Shown here: positions 43,218 to 51,518 of the stretch, piece by piece
How positions within the stretch are numbered: the first letter of the stretch is position 1
How the letters are laid out: each line of letters opens with the position of its first letter
Made by a program: the position numbers and the translations under genes
Assembly (NCBI RefSeq): GCF_001889005.1
Contig: NZ_CP018153.1
Coordinates: forward strand, 1,956,501 to 2,020,500
From: Christiangramia salexigens
GTDB taxonomy: Bacteria; Bacteroidota; Bacteroidia; Flavobacteriales; Flavobacteriaceae
Length of the DNA: 64,000 bases
Direction of reading: 5' to 3'
The notes under the pieces: model-generated
The model's database searches: none
The model's input: the letters and a program-made list of their open reading frames with translations, nothing else
Told to the model about the DNA's origin: nothing

Positions 43218-44426
43218 TTGGATCAATACGATATTATAATTGTGGGAGGTGGCGCCGCTGGATTTTTCACGGCGATCAATGCAGCCGAAAATAAACCTGG
43301 ACAAAAGATCCTGATCCTGGAACGTGGGAAAGACGTACTTAACAAGGTGAAAATCTCTGGAGGAGGAAGATGCAATGTCACACATGCAGAATTTATTCCG
43401 GCAGAACTTGTTAAACGCTACCCCAGAGGGGAAAAAGAACTCAGGGGTCCGTTCCATAATTTTATGACCGGGGACACTATTGAATGGTTCGAAAAGCGCG
43501 GTGTGGAACTCAAAATTGAAGAAGATGGACGCATGTTTCCCGTTACCGATAATTCCCAAACGATCATTGATTGTTTTCAAAAAGAATGCAAGAACCTGAA
43601 CATTGAGGTTAAGACAGGACAGAGTATGAAAAGTTTCAGTCAGCAGGAAGATCAGTGGATAATAACAACTAACACTCAGCAATTCAAGGCTGATAAATTG
43701 ATGCTTGCCACAGGCAGCAATCCGAAGATCTGGAGTCTTCTTGAAAAGATGGGGCATTCTATCGTCAACGCGGTCCCTTCACTTTTCACCTTTAACATAA
43801 AAGATAAGAGAATCAAAGACCTTGCGGGCGTGGCTACTGAAGCAGAAGTCAAGGTGAACGGAGAGCAACTGGAAAGTTCCGGCCCTCTATTAATCACTCA
43901 CTGGGGAATGAGTGGCCCAGCCATTTTAAAACTTTCGGCCTGGGGGGCCCGGGAATTAAGTGCCCTTAATTATAATTTCAAAATTAGAATAAACTGGCTG
44001 CCGGGGTCTGACGTCAATATAAGTCTGGAAGAACTCAAAGCGATAAAAAGATCTTACCCTAAACAACAGCTTTCTACCAGATCACAATTTGAACTTCCAA
44101 AAAGATTATGGCAAAGCATTGTTACTGCCGCTAAAATCCCTAGCGATCTTAAATGGGCAGACCTAAACAAAGAACAACTTTTAAGTTTGGCCGAAGAATT
44201 AAGTGCAGCAAGTTATAAGGTAGAAGGAAAAAGCACCTTTAAGGAGGAATTTGTAACGGCAGGAGGCATAGATCTAAAGGAAGTAGATTTCAGAACATTT
44301 GAAAGCAAAAATTTTCCTAAGCTATATTTCGCAGGAGAAATATTGAATATTGACGCCATAACCGGCGGATTCAATTTTCAAAATGCATGGACAGGAGGCT
44401 ATCTGGCAGCAAAGGCTATGAGTTAA
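43218..44426 (+). CDS. BaiN/HI0933-type FAD-binding oxidoreductase
   Basis: Flavoprotein of 402 residues in the HI0933/YhiN (BaiN/RdsA) family. FAD motif GGGAAG (10-15), the family block ISGGGRCNVTHAEF near 46-59, and the closing NIDAITGGFNFQNAWTGG (near 378-395). The gene starts with TTG at 43218, since no ATG lies before the FAD motif. Its last 11 bases overlap the tail of the convergent TspO gene. Function is unknown beyond flavin-dependent redox. Confidence 0.9.
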   Translation: MDQYDIIIVGGGAAGFFTAINAAENKPGQKILILERGKDVLNKVKISGGGRCNVTHAEFIPAELVKRYPRGEKELRGPFHNFMTGDTIEWFEKRGVELKIEEDGRMFPVTDNSQTIIDCFQKECKNLNIEVKTGQSMKSFSQQEDQWIITTNTQQFKADKLMLATGSNPKIWSLLEKMGHSIVNAVPSLFTFNIKDKRIKDLAGVATEAEVKVNGEQLESSGPLLITHWGMSGPAILKLSAWGARELSALNYNFKIRINWLPGSDVNISLEELKAIKRSYPKQQLSTRSQFELPKRLWQSIVTAAKIPSDLKWADLNKEQLLSLAEELSAASYKVEGKSTFKEEFVTAGGIDLKEVDFRTFESKNFPKLYFAGEILNIDAITGGFNFQNAWTGGYLAAKAMS

Positions 44427-44895
44427 GTCTCCAGATCTCAAAATTCAAGGCAATAGCAAAAAGGATCCAAATTGCATAAGGTATCAAAAGGTATGCAGCC
44501 TGATCATTAATAATCTTAAACCATCTAATAGTAAACAGAATAACAATAAAAAGCGCGGCTATAACCAGCAACGCAAAAAACGGCATTTGTAAGGCAAAGA
44601 ACAATACGAACCAAAATCCATTCAACAGCAAGAGAAATAAGAAATGCAAAAGGGCTGTTTTCACCCATTTATGATAAAAACCTTTGGACCATACCTTACC
44701 TGCAGCCAAACCTAAGAGGGCATACATGAGAATCCAAACCGGACTAAAAATATCTTCTGGAATTTCGAACCAAGGCTTACGTAAAGTATCATAGTAATCT
44801 GCCAACCCGCTTTGAGTTGCCACAGCACCCATAAAGCCAAAAACCAGGCAGATAGCGACTGCAAAAGAACTTCGTATTAAAAGTTTTTTAGTCAT
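44416..44895 (-). CDS. TspO/MBR family protein
   Basis: Five-helix membrane protein. I chose the ATG at 44895 (MTKKLLIRSS), giving 159 residues, which is the family norm; the longer frame to 44961 adds a non-conserved tail. The opening helix and the loop TLRKPWFEIPEDIFSPVWILMY (near 37-58) are the TspO signature, with conserved Pro and Trp. Members bind tetrapyrroles and steroids. The stop overlaps the convergent BaiN-like gene by 11 bases. Confidence 0.9.
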   Translation of the reverse strand: MTKKLLIRSSFAVAICLVFGFMGAVATQSGLADYYDTLRKPWFEIPEDIFSPVWILMYALLGLAAGKVWSKGFYHKWVKTALLHFLFLLLLNGFWFVLFFALQMPFFALLVIAALFIVILFTIRWFKIINDQAAYLLIPYAIWILFAIALNFEIWRLNS

Positions 44896-44968
44896 AATTG
44901 GCTGGTTGAATTTACTAAAATAGCAATTTATTTGAATTGTTTCTGCGGATATCCAAAACATAAAAGTT

Positions 44969-44976
44969 TAACTTTG
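44969..44976 (+). promoter_or_regulatory. -7 box of the mevalonate operon
   Basis: TAACTTTG matches TAnnTTTG and ends 16 bases before the mvaD ATG. No -33 TTG at ideal spacing. Confidence 0.42.
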
Positions 44977-44992
44977 GCAAAAAATTTTCAGG

Positions 44993-46078
44993 ATGACCCC
45001 AAAGGATTTTATCCCACAGGAAAAGGCACAAATTATTTCCGCCGGTGAATTTAAATCAGAATCTCCAAGTAATATAGCCCTGGTTAAATATTGGGGCAAG
45101 AAAGAGAATCAGATCCCTGCGAACCCGTCTATAAGCTTTACTCTGGACCATTGCAAAAGCACAACCAGACTTAAGTTTTCCCAAAAAGATGAAAACCAGA
45201 AGGATAAATTCTCTTTCGAATTCTATTTTGAAGAGGAAAAAAAAGAGGACTTCAAACCTAAGATCCTGAAGTTTTTTGAAAGAATAGAACAATATTGTCC
45301 ATATCTTAAGGAATATCATTTTGAGATCTCAAGCAGTAATTCATTTCCTCACAGTAGCGGAATTGCTTCTTCTGCTAGCGGTATGAGTGCCATTGCCCTT
45401 TGTATCATTCAACTTGAGGAAAAATTATATCCGGAAAAGACTGAAGAATATTATAAGAAAAAAGCTTCGTTTCTTGCCAGACTTGGCTCGGGTAGTGCCT
45501 GTAGAAGCCTTGATGGCGGACTCGTTGTTTGGGGAGAACATAAAGGGATTGATGCTTCTTCAGATTACTTTGGAATTCCATTTCCATATAAAGTACATGA
45601 CATATTCAAGACTTACCGGGACACTATTTTATTGGTAGACAAAGGGGAAAAACAGGTTAGCAGTACAGTAGGCCATAATCTAATGCATGGACACCCCTTT
45701 GCTGAAAAGCGGTTTGAACAAGCGGGAGAAAATCTGAAAAAACTTATTCCTGTTCTCGAGTCGGGGGACCAGGAGGAGTTCATTAAGATCGTTGAAAGCG
45801 AAGCCCTTAGTCTGCATGCCATGATGATGAGCAGTCTGCCCTATTTCATATTAATCAAGCCAAACACCCTGGAGATCATTAATAAGATCTGGGAATACCG
45901 GCAAAAAACCAACACGCCGGTTTGCTTTACTTTGGATGCCGGTGCAAATGTGCATCTGCTTTATCCTGAGGCTCAAGAATCTAAAGTTTTAGAATTCATT
46001 AAGAATGAGTTAGTTGTGTATTGCCAAAATGGGCATTATATTTGCGACCGTGTTGGCAGTGGTGCAAAAAAATTGTAA
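44993..46078 (+). CDS. mvaD: Diphosphomevalonate decarboxylase
   Basis: GHMP-fold enzyme of 361 residues that converts mevalonate diphosphate to isopentenyl diphosphate with ATP. The motifs NIALVKYWGK (27-36), HSSGIASSASGMSA (near 117-130) and GSGSACRSL (near 167-175) are diagnostic. It is followed after 71 bases by a mevalonate-kinase-like gene and then a UbiA prenyltransferase gene, so it heads an isoprenoid operon. The mevalonate route is normal in Flavobacteria. Phosphomevalonate kinase is not in the window. Confidence 0.94.
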   Translation: MTPKDFIPQEKAQIISAGEFKSESPSNIALVKYWGKKENQIPANPSISFTLDHCKSTTRLKFSQKDENQKDKFSFEFYFEEEKKEDFKPKILKFFERIEQYCPYLKEYHFEISSSNSFPHSSGIASSASGMSAIALCIIQLEEKLYPEKTEEYYKKKASFLARLGSGSACRSLDGGLVVWGEHKGIDASSDYFGIPFPYKVHDIFKTYRDTILLVDKGEKQVSSTVGHNLMHGHPFAEKRFEQAGENLKKLIPVLESGDQEEFIKIVESEALSLHAMMMSSLPYFILIKPNTLEIINKIWEYRQKTNTPVCFTLDAGANVHLLYPEAQESKVLEFIKNELVVYCQNGHYICDRVGSGAKKL

Positions 46079-46149
46079 GTTTAGTACCTGTTTTTGTCCC
46101 ACATTATGAGGAATTTAGCTCGTAATTGCCAGACTGAATTAAAAGACCT

Positions 46150-47088
46150 ATGAAAGGACCACTATTTTATTCGAAGATCCTTCTCTTTGGAGAGTATGGA
46201 ATCATTAAAGATTCCAAAGGATTATCCATTCCTTATAACTTTTATAACGGAGCTCTTAAACTGGATGAAAATCCTGGAGAAGAAGCGCATAAATCAAATA
46301 ATAATCTAAAACGTTTTGCAGAGTATTTGGATACCCTGCAAAAGGATCAGCCTCAATTGGTTCAGTTTGACCTGGATCTTTTGAAGCAGGATATTGAAAA
46401 AGGGATGTATTTTGACTCAAGTATTCCGCAGGGATATGGAGTTGGCAGTAGTGGTGCACTGGTAGCAGCTATATATGATAAATACGCTACAAATAAGATC
46501 ACGGTATTAGAAAACCTTACCCGTGATAAATTATTGAAACTTAAGAAGATTTTCGGTGAAATGGAATCTTTCTTCCACGGAAAATCTTCAGGACTTGATC
46601 CTTTGAATTCTTATTTAAGCATTCCTATTCTCATCAATTCCAAAGAAAATATCGAACCAGCAGGCATTCCTTCACAAACTGAGAACGGCACAGGAGCCGT
46701 ATTCCTTTTGGATAGCGGAACAACTGGTGAAACCGGACCAATGGTTAGTATTTTCATGGAAAACATGAAACAGGAACCTTTCCGCAAAATGCTTAAGGAC
46801 CAGTTCGTAAAACATACAGATGCCTGTGTAGATGATTTCCTTAAAGGAGATGTAAAAAGTCTTTTTACAAATGTGAAAAAACTTTCTCACACTGTACTGG
46901 ATAACTTTAAGCCAATGATCCCGGCACAATTCCACAAACTTTGGAAGAAAGGGATAGACACTAATGATTATTATTTAAAATTATGTGGCTCAGGAGGAGG
47001 CGGTTATATTCTCGGTTTTACTGAAGACATTGAGAAAGCCCGTAAATCTCTGAAAGGATACAATTTAGAGGTAGTTTACAACTTCTAA
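46150..47088 (+). CDS. Mevalonate kinase-like GHMP kinase
   Basis: GHMP kinase of 312 residues. N-terminal FGEYGII (13-19), the ATP-binding loop GYGVGSSGALVAA (95-107) and the SSGLDPLNSY block (near 145-154) match the family; a late GSGGGGYILGF loop (near 278-288) is the third motif. Its place between mvaD and a UbiA gene makes mevalonate kinase the most likely role, although phosphomevalonate kinase cannot be excluded by sequence alone. The gap to the UbiA gene is ten bases. Confidence 0.85.
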   Translation: MKGPLFYSKILLFGEYGIIKDSKGLSIPYNFYNGALKLDENPGEEAHKSNNNLKRFAEYLDTLQKDQPQLVQFDLDLLKQDIEKGMYFDSSIPQGYGVGSSGALVAAIYDKYATNKITVLENLTRDKLLKLKKIFGEMESFFHGKSSGLDPLNSYLSIPILINSKENIEPAGIPSQTENGTGAVFLLDSGTTGETGPMVSIFMENMKQEPFRKMLKDQFVKHTDACVDDFLKGDVKSLFTNVKKLSHTVLDNFKPMIPAQFHKLWKKGIDTNDYYLKLCGSGGGGYILGFTEDIEKARKSLKGYNLEVVYNF

Positions 47089-47098
47089 AAAAACAAGC

Positions 47099-48004
47099 AT
47101 GCCAGCCATAGCAAACAAGCGCCTGCTACTGAAGATATTCAGCTTATTTTCGGTAGTGAGGGGATATAATATTCTTGTCCTAGTCATTGCTCAATACCTT
47201 ACTTCGGCATTTATCCTCGCCTACGACAAGCCTTTGCGCGCCATATTCTTTGATGCTAACCTGTTTTTTCTCATCCTCGCGTCTTCCAGCGTAGTTGCAT
47301 CCGGTTATATCATAAATAATTTTTACGATAGCGAAAAAGACCTTATCAACAGACCTAAGAAGACCATGCTGGACCGAGTGGTAAGCCAGCGAACAAAATT
47401 ATCAGTTTACTTTATTCTAAATTTTGCTTCGGTATTTTTTGCCAGTTACGTGTCTTTTAAAGCCGTGGTATTCTTTTCGATCTATATTTTTGCGATCTGG
47501 CTGTATTCCCACCGGTTAAAGAAAATACTCTTTCTGGGAAATCTGGTGGCTTCCATCTTAACCATCACCCCGTTCTTTGTGATATTCGTTTATTACAAGA
47601 ATTTTGAGACAGTAATTTTTATTCATGCCATCTTTCTTTATCTCATGATCGTAATGCGCGAACTTGTAAAAGATCTGGAAAATATGCAGGGAGATCTGGT
47701 GCAGAATTACAGAACTATTCCTCTTGTATATGGAGAAAACTGGAGTAAATTCTTTCTTGCGGTTTGCAGTTTTCTAGCCTTACTTCCAATTTTTCTTCTT
47801 ATTAGCTATTTCGAGATAGGTTATATGGACCTTTATTTCTATGCCTCGTTCCTATTGCTTGTGATTTTTATGCTTCTGATTTATTTCAGCAAAGCGAAAT
47901 GGCAATACCTACTGCTTCATAACATCCTCAAACTTATCATTGTAGCCGGGGTTTTCGGCATCCTATTAATCGATCTGGAAGAGGTTCTAAACCGTGTTTT
48001 TTAG
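47099..48004 (+). CDS. UbiA family prenyltransferase
   Basis: Membrane prenyltransferase of 301 residues with eight or nine helices. The first Asp-rich motif is NNFYDSEKDLINRPKK (73-88) and the second lies in ELVKDLENMQGD (near 187-198); these bind the prenyl diphosphate through magnesium. Family relatives include geranylgeranylglycerol-phosphate and menaquinone-type enzymes, and the acceptor cannot be chosen by eye. It follows the mevalonate-kinase-like gene by ten bases, so isoprenoid supply and use are encoded together. Confidence 0.88.
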   Translation: MPAIANKRLLLKIFSLFSVVRGYNILVLVIAQYLTSAFILAYDKPLRAIFFDANLFFLILASSSVVASGYIINNFYDSEKDLINRPKKTMLDRVVSQRTKLSVYFILNFASVFFASYVSFKAVVFFSIYIFAIWLYSHRLKKILFLGNLVASILTITPFFVIFVYYKNFETVIFIHAIFLYLMIVMRELVKDLENMQGDLVQNYRTIPLVYGENWSKFFLAVCSFLALLPIFLLISYFEIGYMDLYFYASFLLLVIFMLLIYFSKAKWQYLLLHNILKLIIVAGVFGILLIDLEEVLNRVF

Positions 48005-48038
48005 GTAAAAGCCTCATTATAAAAGTTTTCGCAAATAC

Positions 48039-48070
48039 TTGGCATCCTCAGCCGGTATGATGTATCTTTG
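48039..48070 (+). promoter_or_regulatory. Promoter of the pseudouridine synthase gene
   Basis: TTG (48039-48041), 21 bases, then TATCTTTG (48063-48070), one of the best -33/-7 pairs in the window. The ATG follows 14 bases later, so the leader is short. Confidence 0.62.
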
Positions 48071-48084
48071 CAAAAAATTAAGCA

Positions 48085-48924
48085 ATGAGTAGAAACGACA
48101 GATCTTCAGGAGGTAAATTCAGCGGAAGACAAGGTGGAGGAAAAAGAAAAAAATCTTACGCCCGCGGTAATGCGCCTATAAAAACAAATTTGGAGAAAAG
48201 TCCCCTTTCTAATACAGACGGAATCCGATTGAATAAATACATTGCTAATTCCGGTGTATGTTCACGTCGCGAAGCCGATATCTATATTGCAGCAGGAAAT
48301 GTTACTGTGAATGGTGATACGATCACAGAAATGGGTTATAGAGTTAAACTCGAGGATGATGTAAGATTTGATGGCCGCAGACTAAACCCAGAAAAACCGG
48401 AATACCTGCTTTTAAATAAGCCTAAAGGCTTCTTTGTAACCGGTAATCCTGAAAAAGGAGGAAGAACAGTAATGGAACTTCTCGCCAAAGCCACAACCTC
48501 AAAATTAAGTCCGGTTGGAAAATTGGATAACCAGGCAAAAGGCCTATTGTTATTCACCAACGATGGTACACTGGCTAAAAAACTGGCGAAACCTAAGAAT
48601 GGTATCAGACAGATCTATCATGTAAGCCTGGATAAGAACTTTAGTCAGGCAGACCTGGACGCCGTAAAAAAAGGTGTTTATATTGAAGGCTCTAAAGTAG
48701 TGGTGACAGACATTAGTTACATCGATGATAAACCACATACCGAAGTTGGTATTGAGTTATACAGCATCAAAGAACATATCGTAACTCGTATCTTCAAGAG
48801 TTTGGGTTATGAAGTGGACAGTTTGGACAGAGTTGTTTATGGTGGTCTTACCAAAAAAGATCTTCCAAGAGGAAGATGGAGAAATCTTACTGAGCAAGAG
48901 GTAATTAACCTTGGAATGCATTAG
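48085..48924 (+). CDS. RsuA/RluB-family pseudouridine synthase
   Basis: rRNA pseudouridine synthase of 279 residues. A basic, disordered tail (1-44) precedes an S4 RNA-binding domain (about 47-95, RLNKYIANSGVCSRREAD) and the catalytic domain. The catalytic Asp148 lies in GKLDNQAKGLLL; the common form is GRLDxxTxGLLL, so Arg to Lys and Thr to Ala changes are present. The site is otherwise normal, with LLNKPKG (109-115) and LTNDG-like FTNDG following. The target is probably 23S or 16S rRNA. Confidence 0.88.
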   Translation: MSRNDRSSGGKFSGRQGGGKRKKSYARGNAPIKTNLEKSPLSNTDGIRLNKYIANSGVCSRREADIYIAAGNVTVNGDTITEMGYRVKLEDDVRFDGRRLNPEKPEYLLLNKPKGFFVTGNPEKGGRTVMELLAKATTSKLSPVGKLDNQAKGLLLFTNDGTLAKKLAKPKNGIRQIYHVSLDKNFSQADLDAVKKGVYIEGSKVVVTDISYIDDKPHTEVGIELYSIKEHIVTRIFKSLGYEVDSLDRVVYGGLTKKDLPRGRWRNLTEQEVINLGMH

Positions 48925-49090
48925 TAAAATTTTAAACTTCTAATTCACTTTTTTTAATACATTTACCGGGTCAAATAACGATACTGTAAGAAAAAACAGA
49001 TTGTGCCCGATTAATATGTAATTGAATAAATTTTCACTTTTACGGTCTGATTCCTTATTTGAACAAGGATTCAGGAGTAATTCCGCAATA

Positions 49091-49123
49091 GGGGATCCCA
49101 ACCGGGTTATCCCTTTTATTTTT
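49091..49123 (+). terminator. Hairpin with T-run upstream of speA
   Basis: Stem GGGATCCC / GGG-TT-ATCCC with an AACC loop and a two-base bulge, followed by TTTTATTTTTC. It fits an intrinsic terminator. It lies 167 bases after the pseudouridine synthase stop and 80 bases before speA, so it may end the former or attenuate the latter. The rest of this 278-base gap shows no gene. Confidence 0.65.
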
Positions 49124-49202
49124 CTTAACATTAATTTACCAGTCGATTCTTTTGACCCTATAAATTATTCTCTAATTTTTAGCCTTAAATTCTTATAAGA
49201 AA

Positions 49203-50606
49203 TTGAATACTAAGTACAGCGACCTAATTGATCAAACCTATTACTTCCCACAGGAAGAATTTACACTAGACGGAACCCAGTTAAAATTTCACGATATCGA
49301 TCTTATGGAACTCGTAAAAAAATACGGAGCTCCATTAAAGTTCACTTATCTGCCTAAGATCTCGCATAATATCAATCGCGCGAAAGGCTGGTTTAAAACT
49401 GCTATAGAAAAACATGATTATAAGGCTTCTTATAATTACTGTTATTGCACCAAGAGCTCTCACTTTAAGCATGTTTTAGACGAGGCTCTTAAGAACGACA
49501 TCCATATTGAAACCTCTTCTGCCTTTGATATTAATATCGTGGAAAGCCTGAAGAAGTCAGGAAAGATAACAGACGACACCTGGGTGTTATGCAATGGTTT
49601 CAAAAGAGACCAGTATATAGAAAATATCAGCAGACTTATAAATGATGGTCACAGGAACTGTGTGCCTATTATAGATAATTACGAAGAAATAGATCTGCTT
49701 TCCGAAAATATAAACGGCAAGTATCAGGTAGGGATCAGAATTGCCTCAGAAGAGGAGCCAAAGTTTGAATTCTATACCTCAAGGCTTGGTATTGGCTATA
49801 AAAATATTGTGCCTTTCTATAATAAGCAGATTAAGGATAATGAGCAGGTAGACCTTAGAATGCTTCATTTCTTTATCAACACCGGAATTCGTGATACTGC
49901 TTATTACTGGAACGAGCTTAACAAATGTCTCAAGGTATACATAAGTCTTAAAAAGGTTTGTCCTAGTCTGGACAGTCTTAATATTGGTGGCGGATTCCCT
50001 ATTAAGAACTCTCTGGCATTTGATTATGATTATCAATATATGGTTGAAGAGATCATCAGCCAGATCAAGTTGACCTGCGAAGAGGCAGAAGTTGATGTTC
50101 CACATATCTTTACAGAATTCGGAAGTTTTACCGTAGGTGAAAGCGGAGGTGCTATCTATGAAGTGCTATATCAAAAACAGCAGAATGACCGTGAAAAGTG
50201 GAATATGATCAATTCATCGTTTATTACCACTCTTCCGGATACCTGGGCCATCAGTAAAAAATTCGTCATGCTAGCAGTAAACCGCTGGAATGATGAATAT
50301 GAAAGGGTACTATTGGGCGGTCTTACGTGTGATAGTGATGATTATTATAATTCTGAACAGCATACCAATGCCATCTATCTCCCAAAATTCCGAAAGGAAA
50401 AACCCTTATATATAGGGTTCTTTAATACAGGAGCATATCAGGATACAATTGGTGGCTTCGGCGGTTTACAGCACTGCCTGATCCCGCAGCCAAAACATAT
50501 TTTGATAGACAGGAATGCTGAAGGTGAAATAACCACCCAGCTGTTCAGTGAACAGCAGGACCAAAAGGATATGCTGAACATACTTGGATATGATCAAAGC
50601 AATTAA
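49203..50606 (+). CDS. speA: Biosynthetic arginine decarboxylase (alanine-racemase fold)
   Basis: PLP enzyme of 467 residues that turns arginine into agmatine. The PLP lysine is Lys84 in NYCYCTKSS, in the place of the YxxK motif of fold-type III decarboxylases. Other family blocks are HIETSSAFDI (near 101-110), VGIRIASEEE (near 177-186), NIGGGFP (near 261-267) and the late GLTCDSDD (near 385-392) that carries the catalytic Cys. The start is TTG at 49203; the next Met, about 34 codons on, is too late. It is followed by agmatinase, which makes the substrate clear. A hairpin lies in the leader region. Confidence 0.88.
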   Translation: MNTKYSDLIDQTYYFPQEEFTLDGTQLKFHDIDLMELVKKYGAPLKFTYLPKISHNINRAKGWFKTAIEKHDYKASYNYCYCTKSSHFKHVLDEALKNDIHIETSSAFDINIVESLKKSGKITDDTWVLCNGFKRDQYIENISRLINDGHRNCVPIIDNYEEIDLLSENINGKYQVGIRIASEEEPKFEFYTSRLGIGYKNIVPFYNKQIKDNEQVDLRMLHFFINTGIRDTAYYWNELNKCLKVYISLKKVCPSLDSLNIGGGFPIKNSLAFDYDYQYMVEEIISQIKLTCEEAEVDVPHIFTEFGSFTVGESGGAIYEVLYQKQQNDREKWNMINSSFITTLPDTWAISKKFVMLAVNRWNDEYERVLLGGLTCDSDDYYNSEQHTNAIYLPKFRKEKPLYIGFFNTGAYQDTIGGFGGLQHCLIPQPKHILIDRNAEGEITTQLFSEQQDQKDMLNILGYDQSN

Positions 50607-50645
50607 ATTTTTATAACTTTAAATCAACTAATCAATTTTTTAGCC

Positions 50646-51518
50646 ATGAGCAAAAAGAATTATGCCGGGATACCCGATAAATACGCTCGTATAGACGAAG
50701 CAAAGGTGGTATTGATTCCTGTTCCCTACGATGGTACCAGTACCTGGCAAAAAGGAGCCGATAAAGGCCCTGATGCATTTTTGAATGCCTCCGAAAACAT
50801 GGAGTTATTCGATATTGAAACCAGAACCGAAGTTTATAAGAAAGGTGTTTACCTTGCCCCTCCTGTTACCGAAGATTCTTCTCCGGAAAAAATGGTGGAA
50901 GCAGTTTACAAAACCACCAAAAACTATATTAAACAGGATAAGTTCGTAACGTTATTTGGTGGTGAACATTCCATTTCTATTGGAAGTATTCGCGCCTTCA
51001 ATGAATCTTTTGAAGATCTTACCGTGGTACAGATCGATGCTCATGCCGATCTTAGACCTGAATATGAAGGCTCCAAATGCAACCATGCCTGTGCTCTTCA
51101 TGAAGCCAGTAAGAACACAAACCTAATTCAGGTAGGTATTCGCTCTATGGATATTTCTGAGCTGGATCATATGGACGAAAATCAGGTCTATTTTGCCGAT
51201 GATCTTTACGACGACTGGCAGGATGATGCTATAGGGCAAATGACGCCAAACGTATTTATAACCATAGATCTGGACGCTTTTGACCCAAGTATAATGCCAT
51301 CTACAGGTACTCCGGAACCAGGAGGATTATTCTGGTATGAAACCCTGGAATTCCTGAAGATGATGTTCAAAAAGAAAAACGTAGTTGGATTCGATATTGT
51401 GGAGCTCTGCCCGGATGAGAATGAAAAATCATCAGATTTTCTTGCAGCCAAGCTTTATTATAAAATGTTGAGCTACAAATTTAAATATCAAAATTACACC
51501 GAAGAAGACGATGAGTAA
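50646..51518 (+). CDS. speB: Agmatinase
   Basis: Manganese ureohydrolase of 290 residues that makes putrescine and urea from agmatine. Metal ligands are in place: His108 in GGEHS, Asp131, His133 and Asp135 in DAHAD, and Asp208 and Asp210 in TIDLDAFDPS. It starts 39 bases after speA and overlaps the deoxyhypusine-synthase-like gene by eight bases. The order speA-speB points to agmatine rather than arginine as the substrate. Confidence 0.93.
   Translation: MSKKNYAGIPDKYARIDEAKVVLIPVPYDGTSTWQKGADKGPDAFLNASENMELFDIETRTEVYKKGVYLAPPVTEDSSPEKMVEAVYKTTKNYIKQDKFVTLFGGEHSISIGSIRAFNESFEDLTVVQIDAHADLRPEYEGSKCNHACALHEASKNTNLIQVGIRSMDISELDHMDENQVYFADDLYDDWQDDAIGQMTPNVFITIDLDAFDPSIMPSTGTPEPGGLFWYETLEFLKMMFKKKNVVGFDIVELCPDENEKSSDFLAAKLYYKMLSYKFKYQNYTEEDDE

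Noticed and set aside
43155-43757. 200-codon minus-strand frame
   Set aside because: It is antisense to the start of the BaiN-like gene, has no recognisable domain, and the plus strand carries clear FAD motifs.
48940-49131. 63-codon minus-strand frame upstream of speA
   Set aside because: It covers the terminator-like hairpin, has no family features and no promoter; most likely chance.
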